Source: Pseudomonadota bacterium (GTDB lineage: Bacteria; Pseudomonadota; Gammaproteobacteria; Burkholderiales; SG8-39). From it: a stretch of DNA of 8,243 nucleotides. The notes beneath the pieces are model-generated. The model was not told where the DNA came from. It worked only from the letters and a program-made list of their open reading frames with translations, and did no database searches. Positions 1 to 6,338 of this stretch are shown piece after piece. The translations under genes and the position numbers were made by a program. Numbering within the stretch: position 1 is the stretch's first letter; every line of letters starts with the position of its first letter. The stretch covers positions 1 to 8,243 of the forward strand of contig JAKAIH010000102.1 of NCBI GenBank assembly GCA_021825225.1, written 5' to 3'.

Positions 1-1109
1 ATGACTGCGGTCCAGACGCTGCCCCAGTCCTTCAGGAACAGGTAAAGGATCACCACCGAGAGCAACAGCCCGAAAATGATCGCATCCCAGACGTTGCTGA
101 TGGACTGCTGCACGAATGACGACTGGTCGTAATAGAGCACGAGGTGCATGTCCGGAGGGAGCTGCCGGTGCAGCCGTGCCAGATCGCTTTTCAGGGCCGC
201 GGCAATGGACAAAATGCTGGCGTTGGAATGGGCCTCCACGTCGAACAGCACCGCCTGCCGTCCCTGCGCCGTGATGCTGGTGTACGCCGGCGCCGGTGCC
301 CGTGTCACCTGCGCGACATCGCGAATCCGGATCGGATGGCCCGCATGAACGGCGACCACCAGGTTGCCGATGTCAGCCTCCGAGCGCACGCGCCCGTCCA
401 CCGTCGTCAGAAACAGGCGATAGTTGCGTTTCAGCAGGCCGGCGGACGCAATCAAGTTGTTCCGCTTCAGCGCTGCGCTCACGTCGCCGAGCGACAGGTG
501 CGCGGCCAGCAGTTTCGTCGGATCCACTACGATGTGATATTCCGGCACACGTCCACCGATTATCTGCACCCGGGACACCCCTGGAATCTGGAGAAACAGG
601 GGCTTGATGGTGTAGGTCGCAGTATTCCACAGGTCCATGAGGCTGCGGTTGGGGTTGGAACTGGTCAGGCTGATTCCCATGATGGGATAGCTCAACGTGA
701 ATCCGACCCGTGAAGCATCGGTGACGGTGCCCGGCGGCAGCTGGCCGCGTATCGTCGACAGCCGCCCCAGCACGTAGAGCTCGGATCGGCGCATGTTCGC
801 GTTCCAGTGGAACAGTACGTTGATGATGGCCGAGCCGCGCGTCGTGGAGGATCGCACCGAGCGCACCCCGGGGATTCGTTTCAGCGCATATTCGATGGGG
901 CGCGTCACCGTGGCCATCATCTGGTTCGCCGGCATGATGCCGTTGTGCACCGACACGACAATGCGGGGAAATGCCGTAGCCGGAAACACCGATGAGGGCA
1001 TGCGCAAGGCCGCAAAAATGCCCGCCAGGCACAGCGTCACCGCGATGAAGGTGATGGCAAGCGCGTGCCGTGTGGCAAAACGTCCGACAGAGGAGGCGGG
1101 GGAACTCAT
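1..1109 (-). CDS. RND-family efflux permease, N-terminal part (cut by window edge)
   Basis: Reading the minus strand from an ATG at 1109 gives an open frame of 369 codons that runs off the left edge, so the gene is cut by the window, not broken. It encodes the start of a proton-driven RND inner-membrane pump: a short cytoplasmic N-terminus, TM1 at about residues 17-36, an FP..AFPRIVVSV stretch, a long periplasmic porter region with PIEYAL, IPGVRSVRS and IPGVSRV motifs, and the start of TM2 at about 343-362 (IIFGLLLSVVILYLFLKDW). Full RND pumps have about 1000-1100 residues, so about a third is present. A GAGGG ribosome site lies 7 nt upstream, and the ATG overlaps the adaptor stop by 4 bp (ATGA). 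From memory, the porter region resembles a family of RND permeases with no clear substrate more than classical CzcA/CusA. Transmembrane metal-relay residues would lie outside the window, so the substrate cannot be read. Confidence 0.93.
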   Translation of the reverse strand, partial: MSSPASSVGRFATRHALAITFIAVTLCLAGIFAALRMPSSVFPATAFPRIVVSVHNGIMPANQMMATVTRPIEYALKRIPGVRSVRSSTTRGSAIINVLFHWNANMRRSELYVLGRLSTIRGQLPPGTVTDASRVGFTLSYPIMGISLTSSNPNRSLMDLWNTATYTIKPLFLQIPGVSRVQIIGGRVPEYHIVVDPTKLLAAHLSLGDVSAALKRNNLIASAGLLKRNYRLFLTTVDGRVRSEADIGNLVVAVHAGHPIRIRDVAQVTRAPAPAYTSITAQGRQAVLFDVEAHSNASILSIAAALKSDLARLHRQLPPDMHLVLYYDQSSFVQQSISNVWDAIIFGLLLSVVILYLFLKDWGSVWTAV

Positions 1110-2161
1110 TGCGCGCCCTCGCCATGCGGTTTGGCCGAAGCGGTTGCGGCTTCGTCTGGATGGATAATGCGGATTTCCGTGCGCCGCGGCAACCCGTAGG
1201 CGCCCACTGTGACCACCGGGTCGCCCGCCTTCAGGCCCGGCCCGCTGACCTGCACCCAGCCACTTTCTCGATAGCCGGTCTTCACCGCTGTGCGCACCGC
1301 TTGATCGCCTTGCACCAAGGAAATGAAGCTCTTCCCGGATATGCCGGTGATCACGCTCTCCGCAGGCGCGGCCAGCACATCCTTCTGCACGCCCACGGTA
1401 ATGCGCAACTGCACGAACTGGCCGGGACGCAAACCGCTATTGGCCGGCAGCGGGGCCCAGGTCGTGATCGAGCCGTCGGCCGGATCCACGGCAGGGCTGA
1501 TATAGGCCAGAGGCACCGTCAAGGAGGGCTGCAGCACTTCCATGGGTTGGCCGGGCTGCAACTCGGCAGCCTGCATGGCCGGGATATCTGTCGTCACGAC
1601 CAGGCGATGCAGGTTCACGATCTTCAGCAGCACCGTATCCGTATTGACGGCGGCACCGGGCGCGGCAGCGACATTCACCACCGTGCCGGACAACGGCGCC
1701 GTCACGCGCAGCAGGGTAAGCTGCGCTTCGGCCGCCTGCAGCGTCTTGAGGGACGTATTGTGCTGCGCGTAGAGCTTCTCTTGCCGGGCTGCTTCCCGTT
1801 CCGCGTACCTCTCCGTCATGGTGCTGGAATTCAGTTCCGCCAGCAGTTGGCCGCGTCTGACTCGTTGACCCGGCGCAGCGTCCAGGCGGGTCACGACTCC
1901 GGTTACCGGCGAGGCGACGGCGGCGAAGGCTGCCGGCTGCCTTGCCGTGGCCGGCGCCGCCGTCACTGTGCCGTAGCCGGTGACGTAGCGATGCAACGTC
2001 ATGCGTTGGAGCGCGCCCACCTGCACGCTGATGCGGGTGGCGGTGGCGGCGCGCTTCTTGTCCGCGTCCGGAAAGTGAAGGCGCGACGCCATCAGCCAGG
2101 CAGCGCCGATGACTACGCCGATGGCGATGGCGCTGCGTAGAAAAACGGTTCTCGAATTCAT
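1106..2161 (-). CDS. RND efflux periplasmic adaptor (HlyD/AcrA family)
   Basis: This 351-residue protein is a membrane-fusion adaptor that would bridge the RND pump encoded just downstream and the outer-membrane factor encoded just upstream. An N-terminal hydrophobic segment at about residues 9-25 has no lipobox cysteine, so it is an uncleaved anchor or signal. The two lipoyl half-motifs are at about 80-110 (VASPVTGVVTRL, PGQRVRRGQLLAEL) and 151-182 (LRVTAPLSGTVVN). They flank a short charged helical hairpin at about 112-150, roughly 38 residues and shorter than in AcrA. A beta-barrel region (about 185-258, with PGQFVQLRI) and a membrane-proximal domain (about 262-335) follow. The ATG start is supported by AAAGGA 7 nt upstream, and it overlaps the TolC-family stop by 4 bp. 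The C-terminal tail is Ala/His/Glu-rich. Family assignment is firm, substrate is unknown. Confidence 0.93.
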   Translation of the reverse strand: MNSRTVFLRSAIAIGVVIGAAWLMASRLHFPDADKKRAATATRISVQVGALQRMTLHRYVTGYGTVTAAPATARQPAAFAAVASPVTGVVTRLDAAPGQRVRRGQLLAELNSSTMTERYAEREAARQEKLYAQHNTSLKTLQAAEAQLTLLRVTAPLSGTVVNVAAAPGAAVNTDTVLLKIVNLHRLVVTTDIPAMQAAELQPGQPMEVLQPSLTVPLAYISPAVDPADGSITTWAPLPANSGLRPGQFVQLRITVGVQKDVLAAPAESVITGISGKSFISLVQGDQAVRTAVKTGYRESGWVQVSGPGLKAGDPVVTVGAYGLPRRTEIRIIHPDEAATASAKPHGEGAQ

Positions 2162-3636
2162 GGGCTCGTCCTTTTCTGGGCGCGGGGCATATCGAATTGC
2201 GCTCGATGCAGCGCCATGGGTGACAGCGTAAGCGGACTCTCCACCGCCAGTTCCAGTCGGCCGAGCGCCTGCTGCGCTTGCACTTCGGCCCCGAGCCGCC
2301 TTCGCGCGCCGACATCCAACGCAACCTGCGCATTGGCGTAATCCAGAGGCTGCAGCTCGCCGGCCTCCACCTGCGCATGGATCGAATCCGTCTGTTTGTG
2401 CAGGCTGGCGAGCAGCAATGCCGCCGTTGCCATGCGTTCGCGGGCCGCGCGGTACGCGGCCAGTGCGCCGTCGATTTCGGCGATGGCACGGGCTTGCACG
2501 CTCAGGAAGCGTGCAGCCGCCAGTTCACGCCGTGCCTTCGCCTCGGCAATCGGCCCCTGATTGCGATTGAGGATGGGCAGGCTCAGGCCCAGCCCGATAC
2601 TCCACTCGCTGTCGCCGGCAAGCTGCGCATTCCAGGCGTATCCCGGCCCAAGATGGATGTCCGGATATTGCAATGCGATCTGAAGTTGCAGGGCCGCCTG
2701 GCTGGCCGCGTACTCATCCAGCGCCGCGCGCACGTCCGCCCGGTTCAGCAGTGCTTTTTGCCGGATTTCAGCCCGGGTCAATTGCAGAGGGAATGTCTTG
2801 AATGGGGCGAACGAGAGGCGCGCACCTTGCAGGGCGTGCAAAGGCAGCCCGAGCGCTTCAGCCAGGCGCACGCGCGCCTGGGATGCCCGCCCGGCGGCGG
2901 CTTGCTGCGCGAGGATCGTCGAGCTCAGTGCGGTGCGCGCCTGTTCGACGACATAGCTGGAAACGCTGCCAGCGGCAAACTGCTCGTCGAGCAGCCGGAC
3001 GACAGTCCGGCGCGTCGATGCCTCGCGGCTCAGGAGCTCGTCGAGCCGGCGCGCCACGTAAAGATCCAGCAATGCGGCACGCACGCGACTGCGCACCTGC
3101 CACACGGTGCCGATCAGTTTCCAGCGCGCGGCGCCGGCCCGCTCGCGCGCCTGCGCCATGCGGTCGCTGCGCTTGCCGGCGGTCTCGATGGTCCAGTCCA
3201 GGCGAAGCGGCACGATCCACGGACTCGTCGCGCCGGCAACACCCGCGTCGTATCCCGGCGTCACGGAGAGCGATGGATTGGGGCGTTCGCCCGCGGTGAT
3301 CTGCGCGGCTTGAGCCGCCAGCAGGCGGGCCCGTGCTTCGGCAAGCACGGGCTGATAGTAAATCGCCGCCAGCGTGAGCGCCTTGAGATTCCAGGTTCCG
3401 CCCGGCGGAGGCGCCGTGACGTGATTCGCTGCGAGAAAGGTGCGCAAGCCGGAATTGTTCAGCGAGCGCGCGTCAAACGCCGCAGCGGTCATTCGGGGCG
3501 ACAGGGGCCGGGAATGAAAATGCGCACAGCCGGAAATCAATCCGGAACAACAGAGCAGAAGCAGCCAGCGGCGGCTGCGGCGAGCCTTCCGCAAGCGCAG
3601 GGCTCGAAATACATTCGTAAGCACGGTAATCGGCAC
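2158..3636 (-). CDS. TolC-family outer-membrane efflux lipoprotein
   Basis: This 492-residue protein is the outer-membrane channel of the leftward tripartite exporter. Its N-terminus is Arg-rich (residues 11-23), followed by a hydrophobic core (24-36) and a lipobox ISG-C with the cysteine at about residue 37, so a lipid-anchored trimer subunit like CusC/OprM is expected. TolC-family features include PNPSLSV near residue 120, long Ala/Arg/Gln-rich helices, and the repeat motif LGLSLPILNRNQGPIAEA at about 347-364. The start is a GTG at 3636 with GGAGG 4 nt upstream. A nearby upstream ATG at 3652 is in another frame. It is the first RND gene of the operon and is joined to the adaptor by an ATGA overlap. 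The gap of about 125 bp to the small gene upstream carries two hairpins but no promoter I can recognise. Confidence 0.93.
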   Translation of the reverse strand: MPITVLTNVFRALRLRKARRSRRWLLLLCCSGLISGCAHFHSRPLSPRMTAAAFDARSLNNSGLRTFLAANHVTAPPPGGTWNLKALTLAAIYYQPVLAEARARLLAAQAAQITAGERPNPSLSVTPGYDAGVAGATSPWIVPLRLDWTIETAGKRSDRMAQARERAGAARWKLIGTVWQVRSRVRAALLDLYVARRLDELLSREASTRRTVVRLLDEQFAAGSVSSYVVEQARTALSSTILAQQAAAGRASQARVRLAEALGLPLHALQGARLSFAPFKTFPLQLTRAEIRQKALLNRADVRAALDEYAASQAALQLQIALQYPDIHLGPGYAWNAQLAGDSEWSIGLGLSLPILNRNQGPIAEAKARRELAAARFLSVQARAIAEIDGALAAYRAARERMATAALLLASLHKQTDSIHAQVEAGELQPLDYANAQVALDVGARRRLGAEVQAQQALGRLELAVESPLTLSPMALHRAQFDMPRAQKRTSP

Positions 3637-3761
3637 GATCCCTCCAGGTCATGGTCCGGGAGACAAACGCCGGAAGGAATCTGACGAAGCAGGGCGGCGC
3701 CGCGCGCTGTTCGAGCGCGCCGGCGACATACTTCTGCTAGATCATCCCGACGGAAGCGGGA
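3637..3761 (-). other. Spacer with two small hairpins upstream of the TolC-family gene
   Basis: This is the gap between the small Cys-pair gene and the outer-membrane factor. It holds a 6-bp perfect stem, ATCCCG/CGGGAT at 3744-3749 and 3757-3762 (7-nt loop), which begins at the small gene's stop codon, and GCGCGC/GCGCGC at 3702-3707 and 3715-3720 (7-nt loop). Neither is followed by a T-run on the minus strand, so they are not classical intrinsic terminators. They could be processing or attenuation structures, or chance in GC-rich DNA. I see no convincing promoter here, so the RND genes may be read through from the upstream small gene. Confidence 0.35.
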
Positions 3762-4235
3762 TCAGTGCGGAGGGGCGTGAGGCCAGGAAGCGCCCAGGAC
3801 GAACGATCGTCGTGGAATGCGCAATGGGTTCTGTGTGAAGCCGGGTTTTGACGTTGCGACCGGGAAGGCGGCGAACACAACGGCGGCGACGGCCGGTGCC
3901 GCTTGCATGACGGAAACCGCCGCAACCCCGAAATCGCCGGTCTGGGCGACCGCGGAAAGATGTTGTTGCCCAGTGCAGCAACCGTTCGCATCCGCGTTCT
4001 TGCGGAAATGGCGGCCGGCAAGTATCGGGCTCGCAAAGCCGGCGACCTTAACTGCAGGCGCGTTGAAGTTGACTATGGCTTCGGCTTGCGGACAAAAGAC
4101 GAGCGAAGTCAGCCACGCCAGCATCATCGCCAGGACACCGAACCGGTGCCCCAGACTTTCCCGTGTGTTTCCAGACAGCTTGCACGCAGCAGTCATAACC
4201 TTTGAGCAATTTTTCATTGCTGGAATTTTCCGCAT
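3762..4235 (-). CDS. Small exported/anchored protein with Cys-Cys pair, upstream of RND operon
   Basis: I do not recognise a named family. The frame encodes up to 157 residues with a hydrophobic signal or anchor at about 33-48 (FGVLAMMLAWLTSLVFC) ending in a plausible AEA cleavage site, then a periplasmic part with GCCTGQQH at about 85-92, a second apolar Ala/Val stretch (about 109-125) and a basic tail ending in a WPHAPPH sequence. Third-position GC is high from about residue 35 onward and lower before it, so the true start may be downstream of the first ATG (candidates at 4217, 4196 or the tandem ATGs near residue 37). No strong ribosome site marks any of them, and a possible -10 box overlaps the ATG at 4235. 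Signal, Cys pair and position recall small periplasmic proteins of metal-resistance loci (CopL/CzcI-like), which is inference only. Overlapping plus-strand frames lack such organisation. Confidence 0.55.
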   Translation of the reverse strand: MRKIPAMKNCSKVMTAACKLSGNTRESLGHRFGVLAMMLAWLTSLVFCPQAEAIVNFNAPAVKVAGFASPILAGRHFRKNADANGCCTGQQHLSAVAQTGDFGVAAVSVMQAAPAVAAVVFAAFPVATSKPGFTQNPLRIPRRSFVLGASWPHAPPH

Positions 4236-4263
4236 CCTAGCCGAGCCCGGCGACGCCCGTCAA
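4234..4263 (-). promoter_or_regulatory. Possible leftward promoter for the minus-strand operon
   Basis: On the minus strand, TTGACG (4258-4263) is separated by 18 bp from TAGGAT (4234-4239). The -35 matches the sigma-70 consensus at 5 of 6 positions and the -10 at 4 of 6. The -10 overlaps the first ATG of the small gene, so if used, transcription starts near 4227 and translation begins at a later ATG. The prediction rests on consensus similarity alone. Confidence 0.35.
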
Positions 4264-4356
4264 ATCGCGGTCCGCCCGATGGATGGAGTGAAACAGATTT
4301 TCCCGTGATAGCGGCGCTCACTCATTTATCCAGAAAATCCCTCCACCACTACCACC

Positions 4357-4386
4357 TTGACAAGGCGGCTTTGCGTAAATTATCTT
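4357..4386 (+). promoter_or_regulatory. Predicted rightward sigma-70 promoter (TTGACA-18-TATCTT)
   Basis: A perfect -35 hexamer TTGACA (4357-4362) is followed after 18 bp by TATCTT (4381-4386), 4 of 6 matches to TATAAT. The start of transcription would fall near 4392-4395, just before the small plus-strand gene and directly in front of the palindrome at 4397-4409. It lies in the divergent region between the two export loci, where a promoter is expected. Confidence 0.55.
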
Positions 4387-4392
4387 GACGCG

Positions 4393-4791
4393 GTGCGAGA
4401 ATTATTCTCATCCAGACAGTTGCGTCGCCTGGCCTCGATAATGGCTGTGGTGTGGCTTGCCTTTGTCGCGCTGGCCACGCTTCAGCGTTGTGAAGCGGCG
4501 GAAATCGACGCACACGGCGTACTGGAAGCTCAGCCTGCCGGTCAGCATGGCACCCAAGCTCCTCAAGACGATGCGTGCTGCCACTCGCAGGCCAGCAACC
4601 CTGATTTATTTCCGGGCTTATCGCTGAGCGACGGCAGCTTTAGCCTGTTCAAGCTGGTTCTATCGTCATTTTTGCCAACTTCGTTCCTGCTGCCGGCATC
4701 CGCCGGTCGTCCCGTCGCATCCCCCGCCTTGGGCGAACCTCCGCCCGCTCAAAGTAGCCCCTTCCTCGCTACGATCCGCCTGCTGATTTAA
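4393..4791 (+). CDS. Small exported protein with Cys-Cys pair, upstream of CzcC-like gene
   Basis: I do not recognise a named family. From the GTG at 4393 it encodes 132 residues: a basic N-region (ending RQLRRLA), a hydrophobic signal segment (about residues 15-28), a plausible cleavage site near CEAAE, a hydrophilic His/Gln-containing stretch with DDACCHSQ at about 59-66, a hydrophobic segment FSLFKLVLSSFLPTSFLL at about 82-99, a Pro-rich stretch and a C-terminal FLATIRLLI. The start is uncertain because no start has a clear ribosome site. The frame is open from TTG 4357, which is the predicted -35 box. GTG 4393 lies at the predicted transcription start. TTG 4420 gives a good RR signal N-region, and ATG 4441 loses the basic N-region. 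Layout resembles the small gene on the other side of the divergent region. A periplasmic metal-binding or accessory role is inference from context. Confidence 0.55.
   Translation: MRELFSSRQLRRLASIMAVVWLAFVALATLQRCEAAEIDAHGVLEAQPAGQHGTQAPQDDACCHSQASNPDLFPGLSLSDGSFSLFKLVLSSFLPTSFLLPASAGRPVASPALGEPPPAQSSPFLATIRLLI
4397..4409. promoter_or_regulatory. Perfect 13-bp palindrome, Fur-box-like operator
   Basis: GAGAATTATTCTC reads identically on both strands around a central T (4403). With one flanking base each side it matches the Fur 7-1-7 pattern TGATAATNATTATCA at 11 of 14 defined positions, including the AATNATT core. It sits just downstream of the predicted -10 at 4381-4386, where a bound repressor would block transcription. 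The palindrome is direct observation. Assignment to Fur, or to another member of its superfamily such as Zur, Mur or PerR, is inference. Confidence 0.5.
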
Positions 4792-4987
4792 AAGCGTCAG
4801 CTGCGCCGGCATTGCCAGGGGTGCTGTTTGCACGCCTCCAAGGCAACTGCGCATTGCCGTTATCACGGCCTTCTCCCGGCGTCCGCATCGTAAAAGTCGT
4901 CACCAGCGGACTTAATGCTGCCCCATTTCGGCGGGTAGCGTTTTGGGGGCGCGATACCGGCTCGCTGCACGTGGTGTCGTTAATCTT

Positions 4988-4993
4988 AGGGAG
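4988..4993 (+). promoter_or_regulatory. Ribosome binding site fixing the CzcC-like start
   Basis: AGGGAG ends 9 nt before the ATG at 5003. The frame stays open upstream to a TTG at 4943, but that has no comparable site, and starting there would put 20 extra residues ahead of the signal peptide. The ATG at 5003 is therefore preferred. Confidence 0.7.
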
Positions 4994-5002
4994 CAATTTT
5001 TC

Positions 5003-6337
5003 ATGCCCATATTGTGGAGAACCCACGCCAGTCGGGCCTTGTGGCGCTTGGTGTTTATCTTGATCGCCAGCGGAGGTTTCCATGCCACGGCGCAGGCCGC
5101 GGGTCTGGCTTTGGATCAGGCCATGCGCATGGTCCTCAAGGAAAACAAAGACTTGCGGGCTGCCCGCTATGTCGTCGAAATCGCCCGCGCCCGCCTACTG
5201 CAGGCCGGTCTGGCACCCAACCCCAGCTTGGAGATCGGCGGCCGCAACGACCTTCTGTTTGGCAACAACGGCGAATACACCGCAAGTGTCGCCTTTACCC
5301 AGCGTTTTCCGGTTGCCGGCCGCATCGCTCGCCAGAAGGACGTGGCGCGGGTCGACGTGGCTCTGGCCACGACCGAAATCAGCCAGGCCGAGCGCAAACT
5401 GGCCGATGAAGTCGCCAGGCGCTTTTACCGGGTGCTGGTACTGGACCGCCAAATTCAGGTATATGACCGCTTGATCGGCGTCGACCAGAAGCTGGTCAAG
5501 GTGACACGCGATCGCTACCGGGTAGCCGAGGTGTCGGAACTCGACGTGAACACCGCGCGGCTGGAATTGCAGCGCCTGTCGCAGGAACGTACTCTGCTGC
5601 AAAGCCAGCGTGTTCTTCAGCTCGCTCGCTTGAAGCAACTCCTTGGCCTCTCTGACGCCCAGCCACTGGCCTTGGATGACGATCTCCCCCCCCTGGCGCC
5701 GCTGCCGCCACTGGCCGAAGAGCAAAGCCGGGCGCTGGCCATTCGCCCCGACATGCAGGCGGCGTTGCTGGGAGCGGACCGCGCGCGCGCCGAACTCGCC
5801 TTGGCCAAGGCACAGCGGTGGCAGGACTGGACGGTGAGCGTAGGCCTCGAACAGGGCCGGCGGGTGATCGAAGGCGTCCGCCCCCAGCCGAACGACCGCG
5901 CGCTAGGCTTGAGCCTGTCCATCCCCTTGCCGTTGCTGAACAAAAACCAAGGCCGCGTTGCCGAGGCCATCGCCACCGGCACCCAGGCGGATGCGCGCAT
6001 CGAGGCGCTCAAGTTCAACATCGGCAACGAGGTGGCCAGTGCCTATGTCGAGGCCGAGCGGCTGCAAGCCGTGGTGCGTCGATACCAGGACGGCATGCTG
6101 GCCCTCAGCGACCGCAATGTGCGCTTGGCCCAGCAAGGCTACGACATGGGCCTGGCCCCGATACTCACGGTGGTACAGGCACAGCGTCAGCAGAGCGAGC
6201 TCTACGTCGCCTATCAGAATACCCTGGGCCAATACCTGCAGGCACTGGTGGCGCTGCGCACCGCGACGGGCGGTTATGCGGCGCAGCCCCTCCAGGCCGA
6301 ACAGAAGGCCGCCGCCAACAACGCGAAGGAAAATTGA
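5003..6337 (+). CDS. TolC-family outer-membrane protein, CzcC-like
   Basis: This 444-residue protein is an outer-membrane factor for tripartite efflux. It has a cleavable signal peptide (residues 1 to about 33, hydrophobic core WRLVFILIASGGF, cleavage near AQA/AG) and no lipobox cysteine, unlike the leftward TolC homologue. The mature protein opens with LALDQAMRMVLKENKDLRAAR, the usual start of the OEP fold, then PNPSLEIGGRND and TQRFPVAGRIARQKD, long coiled helices, and the second-repeat motif LSLSIPLPLLNKNQGRVAEA at about 302-321. The paired OEP repeats appear complete and length is normal for CzcC-type proteins. The adaptor starts 1 bp after its stop, so the two are co-expressed. Resemblance to cation-efflux outer-membrane proteins suggests metal export, but specificity cannot be read from this subunit. 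Confidence 0.9.
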   Translation: MPILWRTHASRALWRLVFILIASGGFHATAQAAGLALDQAMRMVLKENKDLRAARYVVEIARARLLQAGLAPNPSLEIGGRNDLLFGNNGEYTASVAFTQRFPVAGRIARQKDVARVDVALATTEISQAERKLADEVARRFYRVLVLDRQIQVYDRLIGVDQKLVKVTRDRYRVAEVSELDVNTARLELQRLSQERTLLQSQRVLQLARLKQLLGLSDAQPLALDDDLPPLAPLPPLAEEQSRALAIRPDMQAALLGADRARAELALAKAQRWQDWTVSVGLEQGRRVIEGVRPQPNDRALGLSLSIPLPLLNKNQGRVAEAIATGTQADARIEALKFNIGNEVASAYVEAERLQAVVRRYQDGMLALSDRNVRLAQQGYDMGLAPILTVVQAQRQQSELYVAYQNTLGQYLQALVALRTATGGYAAQPLQAEQKAAANNAKEN

Positions 6338-6338
6338 C

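Noticed and set aside
1070..2140. Long plus-strand open frame of about 356 codons opposite the adaptor
   Set aside because: It is antisense to a clear HlyD-family protein. Its translation is His/Arg/Gly-rich with no domain logic, a typical shadow in high-GC DNA.
2278..3684. Plus-strand open frame of 468 codons opposite the TolC-family gene
   Set aside because: It is antisense to a clear outer-membrane factor, its composition is shadow-like and it has no recognisable domains.
3817..4308. Plus-strand open frame overlapping the leftward small gene
   Set aside because: It has no signal peptide or domain, and it would cover the divergent promoter region. The minus-strand frame has better codon use and a signal/Cys-pair layout.
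4809..4858. Direct repeat GCATTGCC at 4809-4816 and 4851-4858
   Set aside because: Only 8 bp and two copies, with no third copy or flanking symmetry, so expected by chance.
4882..4912. Inverted repeat GTCCGC/GCGGAC upstream of the CzcC-like gene
   Set aside because: A 6-bp stem with a 19-nt loop and no nearby promoter or T-run is too weak to call an operator or terminator.
4943..5002. TTG-initiated 20-codon N-terminal extension of the CzcC-like gene
   Set aside because: The AGGGAG site and the signal peptide both fit ATG 5003. The extension would bury the signal peptide.
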